Shown: piece by piece, positions 23,663 through 35,069 of the stretch
Position numbering within the stretch: position 1 is the first letter of the stretch
Layout: every line of letters starts with the position of its first letter
DNA from: Calonectria ilicicola
Lineage: Eukaryota; Ascomycota; Sordariomycetes; Hypocreales; Nectriaceae
Assembly: GCA_020809705.1 (NCBI GenBank)
Contig: CP085827.1
Location: forward strand, 2,046,001-2,110,000
DNA length: 64,000 nt
Direction: 5' to 3'
Translations under genes and position numbers: made by a program
Notes under the pieces: model-generated
What the model saw: the letters and a program-made list of their open reading frames with translations, nothing else
Database searches by the model: none
What the model was told of the DNA's origin: nothing

Positions 23663-24481
23663 ATGACGACGATCAAGCCTAAGCCACAGCGTGAGATGAA
23701 GGTTCTTGCACTGGGTCTGCTTCGGACGGGCACCATGTCCATGGCCGAGGCCCTGCTCACCCTCGGATATCATGACGTGTTCCACGGCATCAAGGCCATC
23801 GAAAACAATGAGGTCTGGGAGATTTTAAACCGAGCTGCCGATGCCACTTTCCCCGTGCTCCCCACATACACCGGGAAGCCCTTTACCCGCGAGCAATGGG
23901 ACGAGCTGTACGGGCCTTTTGAGGCTAGCACCGACCTTGCTGCTGTCTTCGCGCCTGAACTAATCAATACCTATCCGGAGGCCAAGGTGATATTGGTTGT
24001 TCGCGACTATGACAAATGGTACAACAGCATCAGCGAAGGTCTCCTAGCTCGTCTCTGGGGACCAATTGCTGATTTCTCGGTGGATTACGTGGAGCCTGTA
24101 CTCGGCACTGTTGCTGGCCTTGCTGCTCGGAAGCAAATGTTGGGTCTCTTTAGAGCGCGCAATCTCGAGGAATGCCGCGCAAATGCGCGTGAGACGTATG
24201 ATCGTCACCACCGCGTCATCCGGGAGATGGTGCCCCCCGAGCAACTGCTCGAGTATCGAATGGGCGACGGATGGGAGCCGCTCTGCAAATTTTTGGACAA
24301 GCCAGTACCAGATGTAGAGTTTCCATGGGTCAACGAGGCGGCCCAGTTGCGGTTTGTGATATTCAGCAAGGTTACAAGGAACATGTTGCTCGCAGCAAGG
24401 GTTGTGGCGACATGGGCCGGAGGTGCCGCAGCGGTGGGAGCTGGTTCATGGTTCCTGGTGAAGGGCTCTGGATATATTTGA
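23663..24481 (+). CDS. Sulfotransferase-family protein with C-terminal membrane anchor
   Basis: Single exon, 272 residues, starting MTTIKPKPQREMKVLALGLL. Residues 17-30 (GLLRTGTMSMAEAL) form the PAPS-binding P-loop-like motif of the sulfotransferase family that is common in fungi and often misnamed NAD-dependent epimerase. Further support is YPEAKVILVVRDYDKWYNSI (the second phosphate-binding strand, with the conserved Arg-Asp and W-Y) and CKFLDKPVPDVEFPWVN, a typical C-terminal part of the domain. The last 25 residues (ATWAGGAAAVGAGSWFLV and beyond) are hydrophobic and probably anchor the enzyme in a membrane. The acceptor substrate is unknown. No cluster partner is visible nearby. Confidence 0.88.
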   Translation: MTTIKPKPQREMKVLALGLLRTGTMSMAEALLTLGYHDVFHGIKAIENNEVWEILNRAADATFPVLPTYTGKPFTREQWDELYGPFEASTDLAAVFAPELINTYPEAKVILVVRDYDKWYNSISEGLLARLWGPIADFSVDYVEPVLGTVAGLAARKQMLGLFRARNLEECRANARETYDRHHRVIREMVPPEQLLEYRMGDGWEPLCKFLDKPVPDVEFPWVNEAAQLRFVIFSKVTRNMLLAARVVATWAGGAAAVGAGSWFLVKGSGYI

Positions 24482-26569
24482 AGATCACCAAGGTATATAT
24501 ATAACACGGGATTGGATGGTGCAACATGCCAAGGGTATTGGTGGCGTTGTGGCTGGCAGAACCTCATTGGACAATCTTCTGAAACAGCAGCGACAACACA
24601 TTCAGAAACTCATAGATGGCCATTAGAGATGAAGTTAATATTCGTATTAGTGATTAATGAACTCACAGATTATACTATCAAAACTTGTTTCATAGCTTGT
24701 TCATTTCAGAACCAGCAGAATCTGACATGGTGATGAAAATTTGTTCTGCTCTCATCTCCATAAATTTGCACCTACCCTAGACACGTGTCTTAGGTCGGCA
24801 GCAATGAATTGCCGTGGATATTAATTCTAGGAGAATTCATAATACTGTTGATTAAAATCAAGGGTTTTATCTTATAGCCATAACTTTTGAGGTCTCAAAG
24901 CTAAAAGGATACTGGGAGGCTGGTCGTGATTATTAGAATCATAGCGTGGGGAGGAAGAAGGTTATGGGTGGAAGAGGAATGCTGATCGGGGGATGTACGC
25001 ACAAAGGTAAAGATACTTCCAATATGACAAAATTTACTAGATTATAATACACATATTTCAATCTTCAATGTCGCACCAAAACAAGAGGGAACCTCCTGTC
25101 CAGGCAAGGCCATAGAGCATATCATGCAAACTTTTTCTTACCAGCTTTCAAAATGAAGAAACAATAAATGCACCTCTCAACATGGATACAAACAGGTCAT
25201 TTCAGATAATAATTTTGCTTGAGATTTAGGTAAATTATTATGTATTTTCTCAACTTGTAACCTTGCGCTCTGGTGCGCCGGCACTGTCTGGATGCCCTTT
25301 CATGAGTGTGAGTGTGGATATGTAGATCACTGCTGACCAGGGGCGGGGATGCATGCTTGTGATTCCGGAAAACCAAATCCTGCGCAGCTGCATCTGAGCT
25401 GTTCATGATATGCAAGAAGAAAGGTTTCAAGGGTGAAACGTGCTAGACATGCGATGGCGCCGCCATCAAACAAAGAAAGCATGTGTTTGTAGGTTTGGAT
25501 GATTCGATACACACTCAGGTACGGCAGATCAAGGGGAAAATGGATCGGGAACTACGAAGAGGCCACGAGTTCGGTAGATCATTTAATGGGACCGGAACTG
25601 CACGTTGGGTTGGAGGGCTGAAGCGGTCAGCAGTGGCATGATTACGGGTTGTGATGTTGGTGGAATCTGGCTCCTGTAAGGCCCGACGGCTTCTTGCTTC
25701 ATCTCCTCGAGGCATGGCGGTATAGAGCCATCAAGGTTCTACCGGCAATATAAAATCGAGGTTTAGCACGATATGTCTTTACAACTATAAAGAAACTGGC
25801 CCAACCTCTATTCTGTGCCCAAGTTATCAACATTTCCCCCCTCTTCTTGGTCTGGTCTGTTCGTCGTCACCACTGGTGGTGTTTGGTGGGGGTTGACCCA
25901 AGCTGTAGGGACGAGAGCCCACTGTATCCCCTACAAGATCCCTTGGTTCTCTGGCATACACACCCCCCTCAATATTCACTCCCACCCTAACCCAAGTTGA
26001 CGGAAGACAAACACCGTCCCTGTGCGCCCTCCAATGCCGACGCTTCCTTTTCAAGGGTGTTCTAGACTCAGGTGGGCATGATATGAGATGGACGGGATTT
26101 TCCCTCGAACGGGTACGTCGGATGGCGTTGTGAACGGCTTTGAAGACTTTATCTTATCTAGGCAAAACTAGAAGGAAACGATGTACTGTGGCTTGGGGGC
26201 CTCAGACACACATTTCAAGCAGTATGCAGTCACGAAACGGTAGCATCGAGCATCCCGAGAGCTCCTGCCAGGTCCCGGGCCGGGTCCACGGGGGAGTAGG
26301 TCTCCACACCAACCTGGTGAAAGGTCCCTGAAGTGGTAATTTGCACTTCCTATTTAGGCAATACCGCAGTGCGCAGAGTCGGAGCAGCACAGGCAGATGA
26401 TACAACACGAGAAACATTCACACAATCGAATCCACAGCTGGCCCAGCCTCTTAGAACTCAATCTTTACGACGACGGTGTCTTGGGGCGAGCTCTGGCTCC
26501 GGTTTTTAGCAGCCCTCGATGCAAGATGGGAGGCATCAGGTGGATTAATCCGGGCGACGCCATTGGAGC

Positions 26570-26587
26570 GGTTAAATGTGGTTAAAT
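26570..26587 (+). promoter_or_regulatory. Tandem GGTTAAAT pair upstream of xylitol dehydrogenase
   Basis: Two exact copies of GGTTAAAT start at 26570 and 26580, ten bases apart, one turn of the helix. They resemble the GGNTAAA type of site described for the xylanolytic activator XlnR/Xyr1. They lie about 710 bases before the ATG. Binding is inferred. Confidence 0.4.
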
Positions 26588-27032
26588 TTGTCGAGATCAG
26601 AGTGCCCGCTCCTCAACCAAGCGCTCCCGTCAGAGGCTCCGACACCGAGTCCCATGGCCGCCGCCGATCTCCGCAGTGCGGGGATCTAAGCAGACCAAGC
26701 TCAATTGACGGAGGAGAAAAAAAGCTGCTGGGGCAGCTATGAGCAGCAACGAGCTCCGTCATTGGTGCGAGCTCCCGCTGGCCTGCCCCTCCACCGCGGG
26801 GTCTGGGTCGGTGTGTGTCGGCGTCGCCAATGTGTCTGCATTGCGCGGCGTGGGGTGGGAGAAGAAGGACAGAGGCGCACCGCGTACGAGGATGGGATGG
26901 CTGCATTGTCATGGCTGCCCTCATCAGTCCATCCTCTCGCCCTATTTGAGCGGCAGTTGATGCGTCTGCGACCGGATTCCAGCCGGTATCCTCACAGCCA
27001 TCCCGGCATCCCACGCGTCACATCATGCTGAG

Positions 27033-27038
27033 TATAAA
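27033..27038 (+). promoter_or_regulatory. TATA box of the xylitol dehydrogenase gene
   Basis: TATAAA, 258 bases before the start codon, followed by a C-rich leader. Confidence 0.5.
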
Positions 27039-27295
27039 GCTGGACTAACAAGGAAAAAAAAATCACCCTTCCACATGACGATACAGACTCTCACCACACC
27101 CACCTGAGCGGCACTTCACGATAACACCCCCGTGTTCCTCAACAACTGGACTAGTCAGGGACCCTCGAGCTTCACGATACCCACCGAAATCGGCAACATA
27201 AAGCCAGCATAGAAAACCAAGTCCCCATCCCGTCTCCTCACCTCCGTTTTCTACTCACCTCATCATCAAACCCCCACTGCTCAACAGACGCAACA

Positions 27296-28445
27296 ATGGC
27301 CAGCGTATGTCGTCCATCTGTTGCCCGATCCCACATCTGCTGGCATTCTTAACCCATTGGACACCTGCTGACAGTCAATCTTCATGTAGAACCTCTCCTT
27401 CGTCCTCAACAAGCCCGGCGACGTCGCCTTCGAGGAGCGCCCCAAGCCCACGCTCAAGAACCCCCACGACGTCATCGTCGCCATCAACTACACCGGAATT
27501 TGCGGCTCTGATGTCCACTACTGGGTCCACGGCGCCATTGGCAAGTTCGTCGTCAAGGACCCCATGGTCCTAGGCCACGAGTCTGCCGGTACCATTGTCG
27601 AGGTCGGTGAGGGCGTTACCCACCTCAAGGTTGGTGACCGCGTCGCACTGGAGCCTGGCTACCCATGCCGACGATGCACAAACTGCACCGCTGGCAAATA
27701 CAACCTGTGCCCCGACATGGTTTTTGCCGCGACCCCGCCTTATGATGGTACTCTGACGGGATACTGGTCTGCACCCGCCGACTTCTGCTTCAAGCTGCCC
27801 GACAATGTGTCTCTGCAGGAGGGCGCTCTCATTGAGCCCCTGGCTGTTGCTGTCCACATTGTCAAGCAGGCTAATGTGAAGCCTGGAAACTCGGTTGTCG
27901 TCATGGGCGCTGGTCCCGTCGGCCTCCTCTGCGCAGCCGTTGCCAAGGCCTATGGTGCGACCAAGATTGTCAGCGTTGATATCATCCAGTCCAAGCTAGA
28001 CTTTGCCAAGGAGTTTGCCTCGACGCACATCTACTCCTCGCAGCGCATCTCCCCCGAGGAGAACGCCAAGGCTCTGCTCGATGTTGCTGGCATTCCTGAT
28101 GGTGCCGATGTTGTCATTGATGCCAGCGGCGCTGAGCCTTCTATCCAGACTAGCATCCACGCTGTCAAGGTCGGAGGTAGCTACGTCCAGGGTGGCATGG
28201 GCAAATCGGATATTACCTTCCCCATCATGGCCATGTGCATCAAGGAGATGACCGTTAGCGGATCATTCCGCTACGGCCCTGGCGACTACCCTCTGGCCGT
28301 TGAGCTGGTAGCTAGTGGCAGGGTGGACGTCAAGAAGCTCATCACCGGCATCGTCAAGTTCCAGGAAGCCGAAGAGGCCTTCAAGAAGGTCAAGGAGGGA
28401 CAGGCAATCAAGGTCCTGATTGCTGGACCCAACGAGAGCGTGTAA
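27296..28445 (+). CDS. xdh1: NAD-dependent xylitol dehydrogenase (D-xylulose reductase)
   Basis: Two exons: a nine-base first exon encoding Met-Ala-Ser (27296-27304) and 27390-28445. The product has 354 residues. It is a medium-chain zinc dehydrogenase. Catalytic zinc ligands are C41 ([11 protein letters not shown]) and H66-E67 (LGHESAG). The four structural-zinc cysteines are in [17 protein letters not shown]. The Rossmann motif [11 protein letters not shown] is near residue 175, and an acidic residue after the second strand (VSVDI) favours NAD over NADP. The enzyme oxidises xylitol to D-xylulose in D-xylose and L-arabinose catabolism in the cytosol. A sorbitol or L-arabinitol dehydrogenase is the main alternative; the sequence fits xylitol dehydrogenase better. 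Upstream motifs hint at XlnR induction and CreA repression. Confidence 0.93.
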
Positions 28446-30308
28446 TTAGCAAGCAGGGTAGTAAGAATAGCAAACCCAACGGACCGGACACGCCACGGCG
28501 GATCGACGAACAAAAGAGCGATGGGTGATGGACGATGGCTGACAGGCGATCGCTCAGTGCGGGGAAATGACAGTTTAACCTTCAAAAAACAAAGGGACTT
28601 CTGACGAAAAGGCGGACAAGAGGGCTACGACCTGGAATTGAGCCGGGCGGATGGGGCGGCTGAGAGAGCACAGCTTGATTGAGGCTCAACAACAGCCGGC
28701 TTGAAACATGAGCTGATGGCGACAGGGAGAAAAAAAAAAGGCCTCGCCACATGCATGTAACTCAGAGTCATGGCCATTTCCGGCACAGCTCGCACATACA
28801 CACACGATTACCAATACAATAGCAATGTTTCATAAAAATGACATCAACAGCTGAATGCTGAACGTGGCACATGTAGAAAAAGGGGATGCGCTGGTGGTTG
28901 AGACAAGACAGGGCGGTGCACAGGCCACGCCAGATTTTGGGTTCTCGACTCCTCTTGCAGAGGTGACTGTGACGACCAGGGAAACCCTGGCGCCCTCGCA
29001 GACACAAGGCCATAGGGCTTGGAGTGGACATGGAGTTTGGGTTCCGCAGCCCCAGCGGATTTCCGCACCCGCTGGGGCGCGATTGAGGCTGTGGCCGCAT
29101 AACCCACACCCCTCGCCCACTGGCCCAATGGGCTGGCCAGCTCGATATCATTTTCCAATGCACAGCGGCCTGCAGCAATACCCCAGACCCGAATGCAGAG
29201 CTGACCCCCTGGCAGATGGGTATTGAAAGTGGATATGCACTTGAACAAAGCTGCCGTGATTCCGTTAAAGCTTGATATGCCAACTTTTAGAGAGTGGATG
29301 CCACAGGCTATGACTCTGAGTGTTTCCTCGCGCACGCGCGCGTGCAAGGCAGAAGAAGTCAGTCATGGCTCCAGTGTGATGTGATAACCTTTCTGCGGCT
29401 GCGAGCACAGTTTCGGATCGACGTGGGAGCTGAAGGGAAAACGTTCCAACGCGGCCAGCAGCGGCGTCCACGTTGGGCGCTTCTTCATGTCTCTTTACAG
29501 GTCAGCAGACTAATTTAAGGTAACCAACCAACTCGACTCGGTCTTTGAGTCGGTCAATGCGGCTTGTCCCTCGTCCGACACCGTCGAAACCATCTTTTTT
29601 TTCTCACTGTTTGATTTTTTTCGGTTCTGGACAATTCTGGTAAACAGTGCGCAGCTGTCACACGGCAAAGCAGACGCCGCATTCTATCGATATTAGTGCC
29701 GCCTGGCTGCCGGGGGCAGTAGCAGGGGGCGCGATAGGCCGACTCGTTTGTCTGGAACAAGGGATCATCGCCCTCGGCTTGTTGGGTTTTGATCTGGGCC
29801 CCTCTGCAGTGTGCACATGGCCAATTTCCCTCGCGCTGCATACTTGTACAATGCTGCATGGCAGGCGTTTCTGGCTTCTGGCCCAGTCCCCGACCGTCCT
29901 AGCCTGGGCGCCTCGTTTGATATGGGCTCCACTGAGGCTGGCCACGAGCTGTGTATCAATGGCCACCATATCGGTGCGGCTGAGGCACTAACGCACCTGT
30001 CCGCCATAGCGCGACACTGACCCAGGTCCGGAAATCTGCCTTGAGCTGAGGGAACTACCAGAGGCGCTCAAGAGTCATGCCGGGCCGTCTCCCTATAAGG
30101 GCCAAGGGGGCGCCTCTTCGTCGTCCCCTTGGCTTTTTTGATGTGCGACGCCGAGACATAGGGTTGAAGCAAAGAGGGTTGTGATTTTCGTTTGCTTGCC
30201 CCAAGCTTTGCCGATCTCCCGTATTAACATTTTGCGACTGCGACCAATCAGTTTACACGGGTGCTTAAGAAACAACCAACGAACCTCCAATTGCAACAAC
30301 AACCGAAG
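28446..30308. other. Intergenic region
   Basis: About 1.9 kb between xylitol dehydrogenase and the MARVEL-like gene. Overlapping frames on both strands have no coding character. I see no other element. Confidence 0.5.
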
Positions 30309-31425
30309 ATGGAGAACAACAACGCGGGTGAAGCTCCCAGCCATGTGCTGAAGGCTCCTCTCTGGGTCACGGTTCTCCGTGGAATCCAGCTCCTCCTATC
30401 ATTCATCATTTTTGTCATGTGCTGTTACCTCATTCATGGCGCTTACATTGCCGAGGAGGGCTTCAACATTGCTCTGGTATGTCCTCGAACTTTTGAATAA
30501 AGCTCCCTCATTTTCGCAATTCTAACAAGGGCGCTTCGCAGGGTCTCATTACATGGCTCGTCCTCGCCTACATTATCCTCTCCGAGAAGCTTGCTAGCCT
30601 TCACAACCTATACCACATCATTGCCGTTCTTGTTCTTGACGGTTGGATGATGATCATGTGGCTCGCCGGTTGGGCTTCCATGGCTGCCATGCGCGCTACC
30701 TTTGTCGTCCCTGTCACAGTTACCGACTGCGTCGATGATGGCAGCAGCGTCAACGCCATCCACTGCAATGTTGCGCGAGACCTTCACAAGCGCTTCGTGA
30801 CCATGGGTCCCCGCGCTCTGGCCATGACTGCTGCCATTCCCGCCCTTGGCGCATTGATCTGGTAAGTTTTTGTGTGAACGAATCACATAAAGATAGCAAA
30901 CTAAGACGGTACTTTAGGGTCATGTTCATTGCCATCTTTGTCTGGGAGCTCATTTCTTTCCTCCGAGGCCGCAAGGAAGGCCGCTTCCCCATCACCACCG
31001 ACGGCGGCAACCCTCCTCCTCCCCCCAACGACTACCAGATGGAGTCCAAGATTGAGTCCCAGCCAATGCAGCCCCAGGCCTACCCCGACCAGAACCAGCA
31101 GGTTCCTCCTCCTTTCGTCGATGCCAACCAGCAGTTCCAGCAGCAGCCAGTCGTCCAGCAGGTCCCCGCTCAGTACCCTCCTCAGGGTCAGGTTCCTTAC
31201 CAGCCCGCTCAGAGCCCCTACCAGCAGCAGCAGGCTGTCTATCCTCCTCCCCAGAACGCCTACCCTCAGCAGTACCAGCAGCCCATCCAGCCCCCGATGA
31301 ACACCCAGAGCCCACCCCCTGCCGCATACGGCAGTGAGTTGGATGGCCACAACCAGTTCAGCACCCCTCCCCCTGTCTCGCCCCCTCCTGCTCAGTACCA
31401 GCAGCATTACGGACCTCCCCAGTAA
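30309..31425 (+). CDS. MARVEL-like four-helix membrane protein with Pro/Gln-rich tail
   Basis: Three exons (30309-30476, 30542-30861, 30918-31425) give 331 residues. Four hydrophobic segments are visible: VLRGIQLLLSFIIFVMCCYL, then GLITWLVLAYIILSE, then a segment around VLDGWMMIMWLAGWASMAAM, and the segment spanning the last junction (ALGALIWVMFIAIFVWELIS). A Cys-bearing loop (CVDDGSSVNAIHCN) lies between helices 3 and 4, as in fungal MARVEL proteins. After a basic stretch, the last ~140 residues are a cytosolic tail of Pro, Gln and Tyr repeats (AYPDQNQQVPPPF, PYQQQQ, QYQQPIQPPMN). Such proteins act in membrane domains or vesicle traffic. The exact role is unknown. Confidence 0.85.
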
Positions 31426-32357
31426 ATGGGAACTCAGTGGTCAGATTGCTATGGAAACGTAAAGAGGAGCATGGGATGGATTATGGGCGGCGCGGGGAGT
31501 TTTAAAGGCGTCTTTTGAAATTTACTGCCGGGGACATAGCCATTATATCCAGATTAGGTGTCGATATTACTCGGACCCTTGGGCTATTGGGATGGGATGA
31601 CCTGGTGTTGGGTTAATTGGATTTTATTTTGTTATTACAGTAAAGCTTCGCCTCAGTGCGAATGCTAGTTAATAAAATCATCCAACTCTCTTATATCCGT
31701 TTCGTTTCACTTCGGGACCCCACCGTAAGCCGTAACCTGGGGTTATTAAGTTATGGGGTGCTATATTACCCACTTGGGAAATTCACATGATTAATATAAT
31801 TCGGCGAGAAAGTCTACCTTAATCAAGTTGAATCAATTGGAAAATTAATAGAGAATTTGGTGTTGATTCCATTTAGCTGTGTGATTGAATATTAGCCGTG
31901 CTCTTGGCCCATGTTGGTAGGATGGGTCTTGTGCGATGTTACCAGTACTTTCTAGCGAGCTGGGGACGGCGATGAATTTTAGATAAAAAAAAATGCGTTA
32001 TTCTATTTTTCGATCGAATGTCACAAAAATCCATTAAACATCGCTCAAGGCTAGGTTGAATATTCTCATCGGAACAGGGCATCTCGCCCTTTCGCCCTCT
32101 GAATGTCCGAGCATGCCTGGAAGTAGTAGGCGGTCAGCTTTCTGCCGCTCCGCCAATGGCCTCACCACTCGTACAACTCTCCCAAGCTTCTCGTCCGATA
32201 GCTACTCGAGCCGCCCAAACCCCACGCCGCGCGATCCTCTCGCCTCAATCGTCGAGCAACAAAGCCTTCCGGTGCAGCCTAGACGCCAGGCACCTTTTAC
32301 GACCGGGAGCTTCCCCCTCCCGCCCCAGCTCTAGCGCCCGCAATCCCCGATCGTTTC
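31426..32357. other. Intergenic region
   Basis: About 930 bases, AT-rich in the middle. It holds the 3' UTR of the MARVEL-like gene and the promoter of the CMC1-like gene. Open frames at 32056-32506 end in stops or are out of frame with the downstream gene. Confidence 0.5.
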
Positions 32358-32944
32358 ATGGCCGCAATGGCCTCCCAGAACCCACCCGCGGGGGAGAGGC
32401 TCGGCATGCCGTCCCGCAATCCCCTACCTCTGTCGGCTTCGCAGGAGGCACAAGTTCGAGATATCTACTACCAGCGAGTGAGGAACCAGTGTGCCGAGGA
32501 AATTAAGGGTGAGTTTTTGGAGCACTGCTGAGCACCACGCCCAATCAGACCACACACCAAGTGGTCAAGTTCAAGACCAAGCCACAAGACGGATTTTTTT
32601 TTACTGACATATCTTGCCTTCCTCCAACAGCCTTTGCCGCCTGCGCCCTCGGTCGAACCTTCACCGTCTCCTTCGCCTGCCGGCCGGAGCACCGGGTTAT
32701 GAACAACTGCATGAAGCTGCACGCGACACAGGAGGAGCACGACGCCGCGCGAGAGGAGTGGTTTGCGATGCGCTTGGAACGTCAGCGCGAGCGCGAGCGC
32801 AAGAACCGCATGGCAGCCGCCCAAGAAGAGTTTATGCGCGAGTGGTGGGGTCTGCCCGAGCACGTGAGGCTGTCTCGGCAGAAGGAGATGGAGAAGCGCG
32901 GGGAGCGGATACCATCACCTCAGGACCGACCGAAGACGACATAG
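32358..32944 (+). CDS. CMC1: CMC1-like twin CX9C mitochondrial protein
   Basis: Two exons, 32358-32508 and 32631-32944, give 154 residues; a second in-frame ATG at 32367 is also possible. The split codon restores CAEEIKAFAACALGR, and further on CRPEHRVMNNC. These are two CX9C motifs, the hallmark of small intermembrane-space proteins folded by the Mia40/Erv1 relay. The spacing and the surrounding residues fit the CMC1 family, which helps cytochrome c oxidase assembly by stabilising Cox1 with Cox14 and Coa3. The C-terminal helix is long and highly charged (RLERQRERERKNRMAA), which makes the protein longer than yeast Cmc1. CMC2 is the main alternative. Confidence 0.85.
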
Positions 32945-35069
32945 GAGGAGAAGGCATCATGTTGGCAAGAAGAGGCACAGGAAGAGGGAGAGGGAGAAAG
33001 GGGGTGTGTACAGTGTACCGAGGAGCAATTGGGAACTGTTGATGGGGTTGCATCCGTGGCGTTCTTGGGAGGACTAAAGTTATTGCAAAAAGAATCTAAC
33101 GCCGCTCTGTATATCTAGTGGAGGGGCGATTGTATAGCCGCAACGAAGGAGGAGAGGCTTGTACTATTACCAAAAAAGAAAAGAGAGACGAAGACAAAAC
33201 ATGACGAGACTATATCTAAAACCATTTTTCATCTGGTCTATGTGTGGTTAGGTGTATATACACAGCTGTTGGTGGCGTGCTATTTCAAATTCAGCTGATG
33301 ATGCTGAAGGCCAGCCTCCCCCAGAGAGAAGAAAGATACTTTTGCTCGAATCAAGACGCCGGCTGATATTAATCGTTCGCGACCATCACCCAATTGGGAG
33401 AGGCAGGTATGACATGTCGTTGCAGCTCAGTTATGCTTACCCGTATGACTGACAAGCACCCAGCAAGCACAGCAAGGGAGCATCCCAGCACCCAGTCTCT
33501 GGTATATCCGACATATGGGAGCGAGACGTGCAATCTTGCCAAGATAGCTTAAATCCCTCTCTTTTCAGTTTTCAATTTCCTTTTGCTCTCTGTGACATCA
33601 TAGGGCTTATCGCCATTCCTCGAGTGATCCCGGGGCGTGCCAGGCCTATTTGCCGCCCTCAGCCCATCACAGCTCACGTCGAAGCGCGAACCCACTCGCA
33701 TCATTCATCACACATAAGACGGTCACCGACCGGGCCGCGTCCCCATGTGCGACATGCATTTGAGTCAGCAGCGACGCGTCTGCACAATGGGCGGGCACAC
33801 CCGCTTTTTCGCTGGGTTTTTCCCTTTTTCCTTCTTGTCGCAGCTCCGGGGCTGCAACCGACGGCGGAGGCTGTCAACCAGCGGTGACATGCCGACTCCA
33901 CGGGCTTTGAAGTACATGCTGTTTGGAGTGTGTGGGCCGCGCGCGCTGCGGGCCCTTGGTTCGGCAGATGTGCAGACCTTGCAGCAAGCATCAGACCACA
34001 TGTGAGGGATAACATAGACCGTTGCAAAAGATCGACGCTGTTCTGGGCCCGGGGCCCTTGACTCGCCAGTTGCTGATTCCCCTCTCTTCCCAAGTTTGGA
34101 TCAATCGATTGTTGGTTCAGCGCACTCGAGCTGAGCCCTCTTTTTGCCTTTTTTTAGGCGGTGCCTTCGTCACAATCACACACACGCAGAATCCTTTGAT
34201 TCCCCAATCCGTCTGGCTAGCCTTGAAAGTGCATCTGTCATCCGCAATATCCGGGGTTGGTAGTGTCAAGCCCGCCTCTCTGTCCTGGTCGGCCCTAGCA
34301 AGGCTGCCGCTTCCGATGCCCCCAATCACAGATCGTCACACACACATACTCGTTCCCCAACCACCGACAGTAGAGGAAACACACGCACATTTGGTCAAAC
34401 CCCGATGGAGATTTTCCCTCTCCAATTTTGTCGCCTGGAGCCAATCATGGCTGCATACCGAACACCCTCCACTCCCCGCTGCGCGTTTGGTCGGCGCTTA
34501 AGGTCTGCAGTGTGATACGTGCGCCCATTGGCCCGCGGCCCTGGTCCGAGTTGCTATTTTGGGCCCGCTTTGGAGTGCAACCTCGACCTGCGAGCGCTTA
34601 ATGGCACTCTGGCCCAGTGCCATTCTGCCAGTCGGCGAATCGTGTGCTGGGGCTTCTGTCAAGTGCCCTTGTGCGGTGGAGGAGGGGGCGTTGGAGCGCA
34701 TGCGAAGAGAGATATAGCATCGCTGGGGGAAGGGTGGTTGGGTAAAACAGGGCTTCCGTTTCCACTCCCCTCCCGTTGCTATTGCTATTGCTGTTGCTGC
34801 TACTGTTGTTGTTATTGTTTAATGTTCCAAACATTCATCAATACTATACTCACCCGATCATGAAGCGGTAGCAGATCCCCGGCCACCTCTGCTTTTTTGA
34901 ATTATTATATACCCGCCTGTTGCTTTCTGCCATTGATACCCCCACGTGCGCGCGAGGATTCAAGTAGTCCTCCCCCGTCTTCACAAGACGCTTCTTTTGA
35001 GAAGAGGCATTCATTCGACAACCACTTCCTGTTTGAAACAGAAGACAATTTAAGCCGACAATTGCAATC
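32945..35069. other. Intergenic region
   Basis: About 2.1 kb. It holds the 3' UTR of the CMC1-like gene and the promoter and leader of the 601-aa gene, including a trinucleotide repeat. A 159-codon frame at 34022-34501 has no domain and is probably chance. Confidence 0.5.
34775..34819. repeat. GTT/GCT trinucleotide microsatellite
   Basis: About 15 imperfect triplets (GTTGCTATTGCT and variants), located about 250 bases before the start of the 601-aa gene, probably in its promoter or 5' UTR. Confidence 0.8.

Larger units (their letters stand above)
24482..27295. other. Long intergenic region upstream of xylitol dehydrogenase
   Basis: About 2.8 kb. The left half is AT-rich and featureless. The right kilobase is the xylitol dehydrogenase promoter, with the tandem GGTTAAAT motif, GCGGGG sites at 26678-26683 and 26796-26801 that match the CreA consensus SYGGRG, and a TATA box. 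The CreA matches are short and may be chance. Confidence 0.5.

Noticed and set aside
30901..31407. 168-codon minus-strand frame rich in Leu/Arg/Val
   Set aside because: Antisense shadow of the Pro/Gln-rich tail of the MARVEL-like protein.
34022..34501. 159-codon plus-strand frame
   Set aside because: It lies in the promoter region of the 601-aa gene, with no domain and random-looking composition.
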